Below are positions 8,430-15,416 of a stretch of DNA of 22,579 nt, one piece after another. A program made the translations under genes and the position numbers. The stretch is from the NCBI GenBank assembly GCA_031259195.1, contig JAIRLR010000154.1, forward strand, positions 1 through 22,579, written 5' to 3'. Under the pieces are notes generated by a model. The model did no database searches and was not told the DNA's origin. It was given only the letters and a program-made list of their open reading frames with translations. How positions within the stretch are numbered: position 1 is the first letter of the stretch; the number at the start of each line of letters is the position of its first letter. The stretch is from Streptococcaceae bacterium. Lineage in GTDB: Bacteria; Bacillota; Bacilli; Lactobacillales; Streptococcaceae.

Positions 8430-8835
8430 TTAAAAAGTGACAATGATATTCAAGTTGTCATTGTTGATGTCACTGAATGTGAAACGGAATGCCCACAAAA
8501 GGAGCAAAAAAAACATATTCAGGAAAAAAAACGTCATACCATAAAAAATCAGCTTGTTATTAATGGTGAAACTGGCGAAATTATTTGTGTTAATGAAGAT
8601 AAAGGCTCAGCTCACGACATGGAACTTTTCAAGAAAAGTGCTCTTCGTTTTTTAAAAGACACTTTGCTTATCGGTGATAAGGGCTGGCTATCAAGGAGTT
8701 ACTTCTTCTTACCACGTGAACAGCCTAATACCATATAAGAAAAAGCGTGATAAAAGTTTAACCAGCTATCAGAGATGGTTTAATTCCAACTTGTCTAAAT
8801 ATCATATTCATATCGAGCATGTGATTGGAAGGTAG
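8430..8835 (+). pseudogene. IS5-type DDE transposase remnant (truncated, frameshifted)
   Basis: Catalytic half of a DDE_Tnp_4/IS5-group transposase. From 8430 it reads LKSDNDIQVVIVDVTECETE, then KRHTIKNQLVINGETGEIIC, AHDMELFKKS and LLIGDKG. At 8682-8689 the motif GGCT is present twice in tandem; removing one copy restores the frame as GDKGYQGVTSSYHVNSLIPYK, continuing through SNLSKYHIHIEHVIGR to a TAG at 8833. The three acidic residues are all recognisable: Asp in DVTE, Asp in GDKGYQG, Glu in IEHVIGR. The N-terminal third is missing at the border with repeat E, and the C-terminus is cut by the stop. An apparent ATG frame from 8352 starts inside the repeat and is not a real N-terminus. The gene cannot make an active enzyme. 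Confidence 0.85.
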
Positions 8836-9079
8836 CTTAATTATGATCTCTACTATTAGTGCTGCATCAACATGCTTTTTTGGACGTAATTTACGTATTT
8901 ACTTACTTTGACTATCTACTTTCTTGTTATAAAAACGTCAATAGTTTCAAAAATGACGAAATAGCTATTTAATAGCCATGATTAATCTCAAATAGACTCT
9001 TTTATTCTATATTTATTTATGAATACTTTATAAAAAGGAGAATATATTGAAAAGGTTATGCGTTAATTTTAAATCAAAG
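8836..9079. other. Gene-free AT-rich decay region
   Basis: No convincing gene. A GGAG site at 9038-9041 precedes a TTG that opens only about 23 codons before a stop at 9117, perhaps another gene start cut off. A short inverted stretch AATAGCTATTTAATAGCC lies near 8959. The left part is probably leftover sequence of the transposase element. Confidence 0.5.
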
Positions 9080-9088
9080 TGCTATAAT
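9080..9088 (+). promoter_or_regulatory. Extended -10 promoter element
   Basis: TGCTATAAT is a perfect extended -10 (TGnTATAAT). No good -35 is visible at 17 bases upstream, which extended -10 promoters tolerate. It lies seven to ten bases before the candidate structured RNA at 9095. Confidence 0.5.
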
Positions 9089-9094
9089 AGTTTC

Positions 9095-9160
9095 GCGTGC
9101 CTTGCCCTTGTCCTGTAGCGGACTTACACCGCCAAACTCCCGTTCATGCAAGGTACAAAG
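9095..9160 (+). ncRNA. Candidate small structured RNA (unassigned)
   Basis: Downstream of the extended -10, GTGCCTTGC (9097-9105) pairs over nine bases with GCAAGGTAC (9148-9156), enclosing a smaller hairpin GCGG-ACTTACA-CCGC (9117-9131). The hairpin starting at 9157 could be its terminator, although it is now split by repeat F. I recognise no known RNA family. On the opposite strand GGCGGTGTAAGTCCGC resembles stem-loops in bacterial group II intron domain I, so a degenerate intron fragment is an alternative. Confidence 0.3.
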
Positions 9161-9443
9161 CGTAGTAATAAAAAAACCACTTTCTAAGAACCTGTTAACT
9201 TGTCTCTCTATCGATGAATTTTTTGAGAAATTTTTACGCGTTTCTAGGAAAAAAAGGCAGGTTTAGCGGTGCTAAATCGAGGCTCCCGTTCTAACGATTT
9301 GTAATCAAGCAAAGCTTGAAACAAATCGTAAGGAACCCGACAGGTTTTTTTAACGAAGAAAAGCAAAAAATTACCAAAAAAGGCGCGATTACGGAGATCG
9401 TTAACAGGTTCTAAAAGAAAGTAGTTTTTTATTACTACGCTTT
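9157..9443. terminator. Terminator-like hairpin split by repeat F
   Basis: The left arm 9157-9185 (AAAGCGTAGTAATAAAAAA, then CCACTTTCT) is complementary, apart from one base change and one extra A, to the right arm 9416-9443 (AGAAAGTAGTTTTTTATTAC, then TACGCTTT). Repeat F and its TAA flank lie between them. Without the repeat this is a stem of about 28 bp with a three- to five-base loop. The minus-strand operon's stop codon is at 9448-9450, four bases from the arm, so the hairpin was probably its terminator, perhaps bidirectional with the candidate RNA at 9095. Confidence 0.6.
9188..9411. repeat. MITE-like repeat (copy F), 224 bp, nested in a hairpin
   Basis: Ends are GAACCTGTTAACTTGTCT and GATCGTTAACAGGTTC, flanked by TAA at 9185-9187 and 9412-9414. 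The sequence aligns with the reverse complement of copy B but carries an extra block at 9292-9350, identical in most positions to bases 1-60 of copy A. No ORF. Confidence 0.85.
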
Positions 9444-9447
9444 TATT

Positions 9448-10191
9448 TTATATCCAGTGTGGCCTTTTACATAAATTATTTTGCTGAATCAATCCCCAAT
9501 AAGCACGGAGAACATCATTTAATTCAGCGAATTGGCCTTTCTTGAATGAATAAAAATCACGACAAGGCCAAAACAACTTATGGTTGTCATGATCTACTAA
9601 AATATACCCAGAACTTTGTGTTCCCAAATTAACAAAGAATAATTTTGTATCCTCTCTGTTAAATAAAAAATCTACAAACCTTTCATCAGCACTTCCTTCC
9701 ATACTATTTATATCCCTTTCATATCCCGAAGAACCAATATTCATAACTTTTATCTCGTAGGGAATGATTTCATTTCTTTCATCCTGAGGGGGATTTGTAG
9801 CCCTAATCGCATCATCTATATTTGCAACAGGTTTATCAAATTTAACCACAACCGACAAAGCCGCAGGTCCAATGTTTCGCCTTTCTCCCATTGGAATGCT
9901 CAAGTTCACAATAGTTTTATTCAAAACAGAATTAACATCCACAATTCGCTCAGACACACCTTGCCTTTCCAAACAATTGAAACTTACCTTTATTCTTGCT
10001 TGCCAACCGTCTACCGGGACCCGATTCGCTTGCTGTAATTTTGTGCCTACTTCCTGGATAAGCCAACTGTCGTTTGGCAAAAATATACTTAACTTTGCAG
10101 GGATACTTATTTCCACACAATTTCCCACTGTCCCAACGCAACAAAACATCCCCATCCCCAACACACACACTAATAACATTAACTTCTTCAT
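9448..10191 (-). CDS. Exported protein of unknown function, second gene of a two-gene operon
   Basis: No family recognised. I chose the ATG at 10191 (MKKLMLLVCVLGMGMFCCVG), which has AAAGG seven to eight bases upstream; the ATG at 10200 touches that site. The 247-residue product starts with a classic signal peptide: two lysines, then a hydrophobic core with a Cys pair. Cleavage is probably around residues 21-27, and no proper lipobox is seen. The mature part alternates short strand-like segments (ISIPAKLSIFLP, WQARIKVSFNC, KTIVNLSIPMG, ALSVVVKFDKP) and ends with LFFVNLGTQSSGYILVDHDN and LFWPCRDFYSFKKGQFAELN, suggesting a mostly beta protein. It starts 32 bases after the stop of the peptidase-like gene and surely shares its transcript. 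By analogy with secreted cysteine protease operons it could be an inhibitor, chaperone or second effector, but this is only inference. Confidence 0.75.
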   Translation of the reverse strand: MKKLMLLVCVLGMGMFCCVGTVGNCVEISIPAKLSIFLPNDSWLIQEVGTKLQQANRVPVDGWQARIKVSFNCLERQGVSERIVDVNSVLNKTIVNLSIPMGERRNIGPAALSVVVKFDKPVANIDDAIRATNPPQDERNEIIPYEIKVMNIGSSGYERDINSMEGSADERFVDFLFNREDTKLFFVNLGTQSSGYILVDHDNHKLFWPCRDFYSFKKGQFAELNDVLRAYWGLIQQNNLCKRPHWI

Positions 10192-10223
10192 TACAATCAT
10201 CCTTTCAATTATTAAAATTGGTA

Positions 10224-11333
10224 TCAGTAAGTAAAAGTAATATATTCATATATTTTCATGTTACTCCCTGGTGCCAGATTTGGCGCCATATCACAGTTCG
10301 GCTCCGGGTTAACATTATCTAATACAAAAGTATCCCCCCATGGGTTAAAAATATTTATTTCTTCCCCAGGAACTCCCAGAGCAGCTGCTGCCAAGCCGGG
10401 AAGAGCTCCACCCATAAATTCACCAGCATACGCAACGCAGGAATGCCGTTCATTGTGATTGGCAGGATTCCGTAAATTTATCACCGCCATTCTCCTAGTG
10501 TTTAATTCATTTAAAATAACCTGAAGGGCAACTTGATACTGTCCCCCATGAATAGCACCGTGCGCATCGAGCAAATTACGAACTGTGGCCTGAATGCCGT
10601 TCCCACCACCGTTATCAGTAATTCTATTAATCATGTTTGTAACTACGTCTGTTGATTCGCCTATTATGGATCTGCGCAAAGATCTTGTAGCTCCTGTTCC
10701 CAAATCGTTCCATAAACTTGTTAATTTGGCTCTTGGTGCACAAGCCAATAAGCCGTCAAGGAGATGTTCTTTCCTATAAATATTTAAATTCTGAACCTCA
10801 ATACATAAATCAGCATCCATGCATCCATTCCTTGGGGAACAACAACATTTTCTGCCAATAGCATTTAACCAACCCTTACATTCATCACTAAAGTGCCCCA
10901 ATTGATTACGAAAGAAATTATTTAATGCATTATCGAATGCCCCAAGTTCTACGACTGTGACTGTTGTTGGGATAAAAGGATAATTAATTATTGTCTTATA
11001 GTCCAAAAGCAACTCTTTAACTAACTCTTCTTGAATAATCAATCTATCTGCAGCATGAGCGGGATCTGGATCAGGCAAGCTCATTAAAGTTGTTATTCGA
11101 CCTACATTAACTACAGCAGGAACAGCCATTCCCCCTGTATTTTTATCGTGGATATCTCGTAAAACCATTTTCATACACAACATTAAACACCAAGGATAAG
11201 TTCCCTGCTCTCCAAAGGGATCTGAACCACCAGCAACGACACCATTCCAAGGTTGGTAAGTTGTTTGTACAGGAACTGCGAGTGTTATTACGTTAGAAAA
11301 AACAAATACACAACAAAAAATACTCATTAGCAA
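10224..11333 (-). CDS. Exported protein with papain-like cysteine peptidase signature
   Basis: First gene of a minus-strand operon. Numbering from the TTG at 11333 (369 residues), the motif EQGTYPWCLML places Gln43 six residues before Cys49, the spacing of papain's oxyanion Gln19 and Cys25. Near the C-terminus RHSCVAYAGE offers His297 and INIFNPWGDT offers Asn330, the latter like papain's NSWG. Between Cys and His lie about 245 residues, much longer than papain, including a Cys-rich stretch (CKGWLNAIGRKCCCSPRNGC, then MDADLC). Clan CA membership is a motif-level inference. The frame extends upstream to 11381 without a usual start: GGGTG at 11386-11390 sits seven bases before an ATA codon at 11378 that opens NIQIFKHIQKKICTLLMSIF, a complete signal peptide with a basic n-region. 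The functional start was probably there, so the gene may have a weak or lost start. The downstream partner is at 9448-10191. Confidence 0.65.
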   Translation of the reverse strand: MLMSIFCCVFVFSNVITLAVPVQTTYQPWNGVVAGGSDPFGEQGTYPWCLMLCMKMVLRDIHDKNTGGMAVPAVVNVGRITTLMSLPDPDPAHAADRLIIQEELVKELLLDYKTIINYPFIPTTVTVVELGAFDNALNNFFRNQLGHFSDECKGWLNAIGRKCCCSPRNGCMDADLCIEVQNLNIYRKEHLLDGLLACAPRAKLTSLWNDLGTGATRSLRRSIIGESTDVVTNMINRITDNGGGNGIQATVRNLLDAHGAIHGGQYQVALQVILNELNTRRMAVINLRNPANHNERHSCVAYAGEFMGGALPGLAAAALGVPGEEINIFNPWGDTFVLDNVNPEPNCDMAPNLAPGSNMKIYEYITFTY

Positions 11334-11394
11334 CGTGCAAATCTTCTTCTGTATATGTTTAAAAATTTGAATATTTATAATCTTTCACCCTTTT

Positions 11395-11516
11395 TTATAT
11401 ACTCCTTTAATTTGTAAAAAACTGAAAATTGTCGTTAATACGGCTTTCCATCCTCAAGAAAATATCCTTCAAAGTCTTTTTAAAAAACCGTATTTTCAAT
11501 TTAAGGGAGTATATAA
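11395..11516. repeat. Inverted-repeat element upstream of the minus-strand operon
   Basis: TTATATACTCCTTTAA (11395-11410) is repeated in inverted form as TTAAGGGAGTATATAA (11501-11516), 15 of 16 positions. Inside, GAAAAT...ATACGG on the left mirrors CCGTATTTTC on the right with a 10-base gap. It is about 120 bp without a credible ORF. It lies between the probable promoter (11551-11579) and the start of the minus-strand operon, so it forms part of that mRNA's 5' leader. It may be a second small MITE type or an attenuator. Confidence 0.55.
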
Positions 11517-11550
11517 TTATTCCTGCTGTGATTTCTATTCCTATATGCCT

Positions 11551-11579
11551 AATATAACAAAAACAGAAAGAATTAACAA
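11551..11579 (-). promoter_or_regulatory. Probable promoter of the minus-strand exported-protein operon
   Basis: Read on the minus strand, TTGTTA (11579-11574) and TATATT (11556-11551) are 17 bases apart, 4/6 and 5/6 matches to the sigma-A consensus. The leader from here to the operon start is about 170 nt and contains the inverted repeat 11395-11516. Confidence 0.45.
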
Positions 11580-11739
11580 AAGACAGCGACAAAAAATTTA
11601 GGATATATCGCTGCTCAGTGATAATGTCTTGATAGAAATCTTTATTAGACTACTTTCCAAACCATCAAAAATCAGCTAAACTATATGAAAAAAATAGATA
11701 GGTGATTAGAATCGGTAATTATCAAGAGAGGGCAAGTGC
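11580..11739. other. Divergent intergenic region before the suf operon
   Basis: Together with 11334-11579 this is the gap between the minus-strand operon and sufC. A weak + strand promoter may be TTTCCA (11654-11659) and TAAACT (11677-11682), 17 bases apart. The sufC leader ends in a GAGAGGG ribosome site. No gene or binding site for an Fe-S regulator was recognised. Confidence 0.35.
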
Positions 11740-12507
11740 ATGTCAACGTTAGAAATAAAAAATCTTCATGCCAAGGTGGAAGATAAAGAAATTCTTAAAG
11801 GTGTGAATTTAACCCTAAAGACGGGAGAAGTTCATGCGATTATGGGCCCTAATGGCACAGGCAAGTCAACTCTTTCAGCTGCGATCATGGGGAACTCTAG
11901 TATTAAAGTAACTCAAGGTGAAATCCTTTTAGATGAAGAAAATATTCTTGAGTGGTCAGTAGATAAGCGTGCTAAAGCTGGACTTTTTTTGGCGATGCAA
12001 TATCCTTCAGAAATTCCTGGAGTGACCAATGCTGATTTTTTGCGCGCAGCGATCAATGCTAGACGTTCTGAGGATAATAAAATTTCTGTAAGAGATTTTT
12101 TGCAAAAACTGGATGCCAAAATGGCTTTACTAAATATGCCAGAAGAAATGGCCGAGCGTTACTTAAATGAAGGCTTTTCTGGTGGTGAGAAAAAGCGTAA
12201 TGAGATTTTACAATTGCTAATTTTAAAGCCAAAGTTTGCCGTTTTAGATGAGATTGATTCCGGGTTAGATATTGATGCGCTAAAGGTTGTTGCTAAAGGT
12301 GTAAATGAGATGCGTGGAGATTCTTTTGGGGCATTGCTGATCACGCATTATCAAAGGCTGCTGAATTATATTAAGCCAGATATTGTACATATTATGATGA
12401 ATGGGCAAATAGCGATGACGGGTGATTTTGTTTTAGCGAAACGCTTGGAAACAGAAGGATATGCACAGATCAGCAAGGATTTAGGTTGTTATATTCAAAA
12501 TGAGTAG
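11740..12507 (+). CDS. sufC: Fe-S cluster assembly ATPase SufC
   Basis: ABC-type ATPase that drives the SufB-SufD scaffold in iron-sulfur cluster assembly in the cytoplasm. The 255-residue protein has Walker A GPNGTGKST (about residues 38-46), a Q-loop at LAMQYPSEIPGV, the signature FSGGEKKRNEILQ (about 148-160) with the SufC-typical EKKRNE, Walker B FAVLDEIDSGLDID, and the switch His in ALLITHYQRLL. Start ATG at 11740 behind GAGAGGG. It is the first gene of sufC-sufD-sufS-sufU; sufD starts 15 bases later. Confidence 0.97.
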   Translation: MSTLEIKNLHAKVEDKEILKGVNLTLKTGEVHAIMGPNGTGKSTLSAAIMGNSSIKVTQGEILLDEENILEWSVDKRAKAGLFLAMQYPSEIPGVTNADFLRAAINARRSEDNKISVRDFLQKLDAKMALLNMPEEMAERYLNEGFSGGEKKRNEILQLLILKPKFAVLDEIDSGLDIDALKVVAKGVNEMRGDSFGALLITHYQRLLNYIKPDIVHIMMNGQIAMTGDFVLAKRLETEGYAQISKDLGCYIQNE

Positions 12508-12522
12508 CAGGAGGGTTTAAGA

Positions 12523-13746
12523 ATGAAAAAAAACTCTATACAAGAAAGAATCAGGCAATCTTCCTTGCTGCGCAAAGAACCTTCTTGGCTGATTGATTTG
12601 CGCTTGCAAGTTTTAACAAAGCTTTTAAAAGCAGATGCTCTTCATAAAGAAGATCTAGATTTATTTAAGGCAAAGAGTAATGTTCTCTTAAAAGAGATCG
12701 ATCCTTTACCAAGGTTTATGCAAGTGGGTGCGCAAAATGTTTATGAACAGTTACCGAGGGAGTTGATTGATCAAGGGGTTATTTTGACCAATTTTCAGGA
12801 AGCTGTAAAAAAACATGAGCTGTTAGTCAAAGAGTATTGGCAAGCAAAAAGTGAGTTATTTGCCTGGGATCTAAAACTAGCCGAGCTGATTGCCTTTATG
12901 GATAGCGGCGCTTTTTTATATGTCCCTAAAAATGTAGAGATAACACTTCCAGTGGAATATTTTTGGATTAAGCCAGATAAGTCAGGCGCTCCTGTTTATT
13001 CTACCGTTTTGCTTTTGGTAGAAGAAGGAGCAAAGGTTGATTATGTTGAGCGGATTCAATCGGTTGAAGATAGCGGGGATCAACCATTTTCCTTACATCT
13101 TTTAACTGAAGTGATTGCCAAAAAAGGAGCAAAGGTAAATTTTTGGGCCAATGAGACGTTTAATCAGCAAGTGAAGGCGCATATTTGGCGTGTTGGGAAA
13201 TTGTATCGTGATTCTCAGGTCAATTGGCAGATCAATGTTTTAAGCAATGGAGATACTGATTTAAAATTAGAAGTAGATTTGGTCGGAGAAGGCGCTTGTA
13301 CAAATGTAAAGATAGCGGGTATTTCTTCAGGAAAGCAAAAGCTAAAAATTCAAACACAAGTGAGAAATCATGCAAAGTATTCTAAGGGTAAGATTGTTCA
13401 GCACGGTGTTGTGATGGACGAAAGTAAGCTTTCATTTGAGGGAATTGGCGAGATTCAAAAGGGAGCCAAAGGTGCGGTTTCTCAGCAAGAAAGCCAAATG
13501 TTAATGCTTTCTGATCAGGCTTTAGTCCAAGTGAATCCTATTCTTTTGATTGATGAAGATGAGGTAAGCGCAGGGCATGCAGCATCCATTGGACGCGTAG
13601 ATGAAGAAGCGATGTATTATTTAATGAGTCGAGGAATCGATAAAAAAGAAGCGATTTATTTGTTAATCTGTGGCTTTTTAGACTTGGGAAGGCAATCGTT
13701 TTCTAGTGAATGGACAGAAGCAGTGAAGAGGAAGTTAAATGTCTAA
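12523..13746 (+). CDS. sufD: Fe-S cluster assembly scaffold protein SufD (SufB/D family)
   Basis: Right-handed beta-helix partner of SufC. The 407-residue protein has an N-terminal helical part with LRKEPSWLIDLRLQVL (about residues 16-31), a repetitive beta region (about 145-330), and the conserved C-terminal segment NPILLIDEDEVSAGHAASIG followed by RVDEEAMYYLMSRGIDKKEA, with the His that in SufD helps form the nascent cluster site. It lacks a recognisable SufB-type Cys/Glu pair in the core, so I call it SufD. Some residues (the KEPSW segment, YYLMSRG) also occur in SufB, and it is the only SufB/D protein in this operon. Start ATG at 12523 behind GGAGGG. Its last eight bases overlap sufS. Confidence 0.9.
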   Translation: MKKNSIQERIRQSSLLRKEPSWLIDLRLQVLTKLLKADALHKEDLDLFKAKSNVLLKEIDPLPRFMQVGAQNVYEQLPRELIDQGVILTNFQEAVKKHELLVKEYWQAKSELFAWDLKLAELIAFMDSGAFLYVPKNVEITLPVEYFWIKPDKSGAPVYSTVLLLVEEGAKVDYVERIQSVEDSGDQPFSLHLLTEVIAKKGAKVNFWANETFNQQVKAHIWRVGKLYRDSQVNWQINVLSNGDTDLKLEVDLVGEGACTNVKIAGISSGKQKLKIQTQVRNHAKYSKGKIVQHGVVMDESKLSFEGIGEIQKGAKGAVSQQESQMLMLSDQALVQVNPILLIDEDEVSAGHAASIGRVDEEAMYYLMSRGIDKKEAIYLLICGFLDLGRQSFSSEWTEAVKRKLNV

Positions 13747-14974
13747 ATTAAATCCTGATGAAATAAAAAAAGATTTTAAAATCCTTCAACAAAAAGTTAA
13801 TGATGAGCCGTTGATTTATCTTGATAATGCAGCAACTACGCAAAAACCACAGCAGGTATTGGCTGCGATCAATCATTATTACAATTGGGAGAATGCTAAT
13901 GTTCATCGCGGAGTGCATACGCTAGCTGAACGAGCAACGGCGTCTTATGAAAAAGCGCGCGAAAGTGTTTGTAATTTTTTAAATGCCAAAGATATATCCG
14001 AGATTTTATTTACGCGTGGGACGACCACCTCTCTTAACTGGGTAGCCCAAAGTTTTGGTGAATTTTTGCAGGAAGGTAATGAGATTGTTATTTCGGTGAT
14101 GGAGCATCATGCCAATATCATTCCTTGGCAGCAGTTGGCTAAACGTAAAGGTGTGATTTTAAAGTATATCGAGCTAAAAAACGGTGAATTAAATCTTAAG
14201 ATGGCACAAGACTTGATTACGGATAAAACAAAGATTGTATCTCTTGCTCATATTTCCAAGGTGTTGGGGCTGGAAAATCCTGTCAAAGAATTAATCGACT
14301 ATGCACATCGTAAGGGGGCCATTTTTGTTATGGATGCAGCGCAGTCTGTACCTCATCAAAGAGTCGATGTAGAAGCACTTGATGTTGATTTTTTAGCTTT
14401 TAGTGGACATAAAATGCTAGGGCCTACCGGTATTGGTGTGCTTTTTGGCAAACGCAAGTATCTTGAGATGATGGAGCCAGTCGAGTTTGGCGGAGAAATG
14501 ATTGACTTTGTTTATCGCGATACGTCTACATGGAAAGAGTTGCCTTGGAAATTTGAAGCAGGAACGCCTAATATTGCAGGAGCTATCGGTCTGGATGCAG
14601 CGATTCAATATTTGCAAAACATTGGTTTTGACGCTATTAAAGCTCATGAAAAAGAGTTAGTAGAATATCTTTTTCCAAAATTGCAGGCCATCGATGCTCT
14701 GACACTTTATGGATCGGCAGAGTGGAGTAAGCATGCTGGAGTTTTGTCGTTTAATATTAATGGCTTGCATCCGCATGATGTGGCGAGCGCTCTTGATATG
14801 CAAGGAATTACAGTGCGGGCGGGCCATCTTTGTGCGCAGCCGTTGATTCAAAGCTTGGGTGTGTCCGCAGTCGTTCGTGCAAGTTTTTATATTTACAATA
14901 CTAAGGAAGATTGTGAAAAGTTAGTTGATGCGATTATTGCAGCAAAGGAGTTTTTTAGCCATGGCCCTATCTAA
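13739..14974 (+). CDS. sufS: Cysteine desulfurase SufS
   Basis: PLP enzyme that takes sulfur from cysteine and passes it to SufU. The 411-residue protein shows IYLDNAATTQKP (about residues 26-37), TRGTTTSLN, VMEHHANIIPW with the cofactor-stacking His, FVMDAAQSVPH, the PLP lysine in AFSGHKMLGPTGIGVLFG (about 219-236), and the group II catalytic loop VRAGHLCAQPL with the persulfide Cys near residue 361. Start ATG at 13739 inside the end of sufD with AGAGGAAG upstream. sufU starts 14 bases before its stop, indicating translational coupling through the Suf operon. Confidence 0.97.
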   Translation: MSKLNPDEIKKDFKILQQKVNDEPLIYLDNAATTQKPQQVLAAINHYYNWENANVHRGVHTLAERATASYEKARESVCNFLNAKDISEILFTRGTTTSLNWVAQSFGEFLQEGNEIVISVMEHHANIIPWQQLAKRKGVILKYIELKNGELNLKMAQDLITDKTKIVSLAHISKVLGLENPVKELIDYAHRKGAIFVMDAAQSVPHQRVDVEALDVDFLAFSGHKMLGPTGIGVLFGKRKYLEMMEPVEFGGEMIDFVYRDTSTWKELPWKFEAGTPNIAGAIGLDAAIQYLQNIGFDAIKAHEKELVEYLFPKLQAIDALTLYGSAEWSKHAGVLSFNINGLHPHDVASALDMQGITVRAGHLCAQPLIQSLGVSAVVRASFYIYNTKEDCEKLVDAIIAAKEFFSHGPI

Positions 14975-15416
14975 ATTGGCTAGTTTGTATCGTGCGGTGA
15001 TTTTGGATCATTCAAGTCATCCACATCACAGTGGAACGCTGAATGGCACGACACCACTAGAGATGAATAATCCAACTTGTGGTGATGTGATTCGTTTATT
15101 TTTGCATATCAATGATGATGGTATTATTGAGGACATTTCCTTTGATGGTCGTGGCTGTGCAATTTCCACAGCAAGCGCTTCAATGATGAGTGATGTGGTA
15201 TTAGGAAAAACGGTTACGAAAGCACTAAAGCTTTCAGAAAAGTTTAGTCAGCTGGTGCAAGGAGAGGAAGTTGAAAAAACAGAAGAGATGCTTGGAGATG
15301 CAGCTTTTTTAAATGGCGTAAGTAAATTCCCTCAGCGAATTAAATGTGCAACTCTTGCTTGGAATGCACTGAAAAAGGCAGTTGTGTTGAATGAGGAGAA
15401 TGATCAAGGTGAATAG
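14961..15416 (+). CDS. sufU: Sulfur-transfer protein SufU
   Basis: Zinc-dependent sulfurtransferase that receives the persulfide sulfur from SufS. The open frame begins at 14925, but AAAGGAG at 14944-14950 points to the ATG at 14961 (MALSKLASLYRAVILDHSSH), 151 residues, the usual length. Zinc and transfer ligands are visible: NPTCGD (Cys40, Asp42), GRGCAIS (Cys66) and RIKCATLAW (Cys near residue 128), with the SufU-specific insert between them (about 85-105). It overlaps sufS by 14 bases, and its TAG is followed at once by the rnr ATG. The usual next gene, sufB, is absent. Confidence 0.96.
   Translation: MALSKLASLYRAVILDHSSHPHHSGTLNGTTPLEMNNPTCGDVIRLFLHINDDGIIEDISFDGRGCAISTASASMMSDVVLGKTVTKALKLSEKFSQLVQGEEVEKTEEMLGDAAFLNGVSKFPQRIKCATLAWNALKKAVVLNEENDQGE

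Noticed and set aside
8352-8433. N-terminus of a 128-residue ORF read as a complete protein
   Set aside because: The first 25 or so codons are repeat E; only the part from LKSDN on is transposase, and it is frameshifted at 8682.
11407-11592. 61-residue minus-strand ORF before the exported-protein operon
   Set aside because: It spans the inverted repeat and the promoter, has no ribosome site and no protein features.
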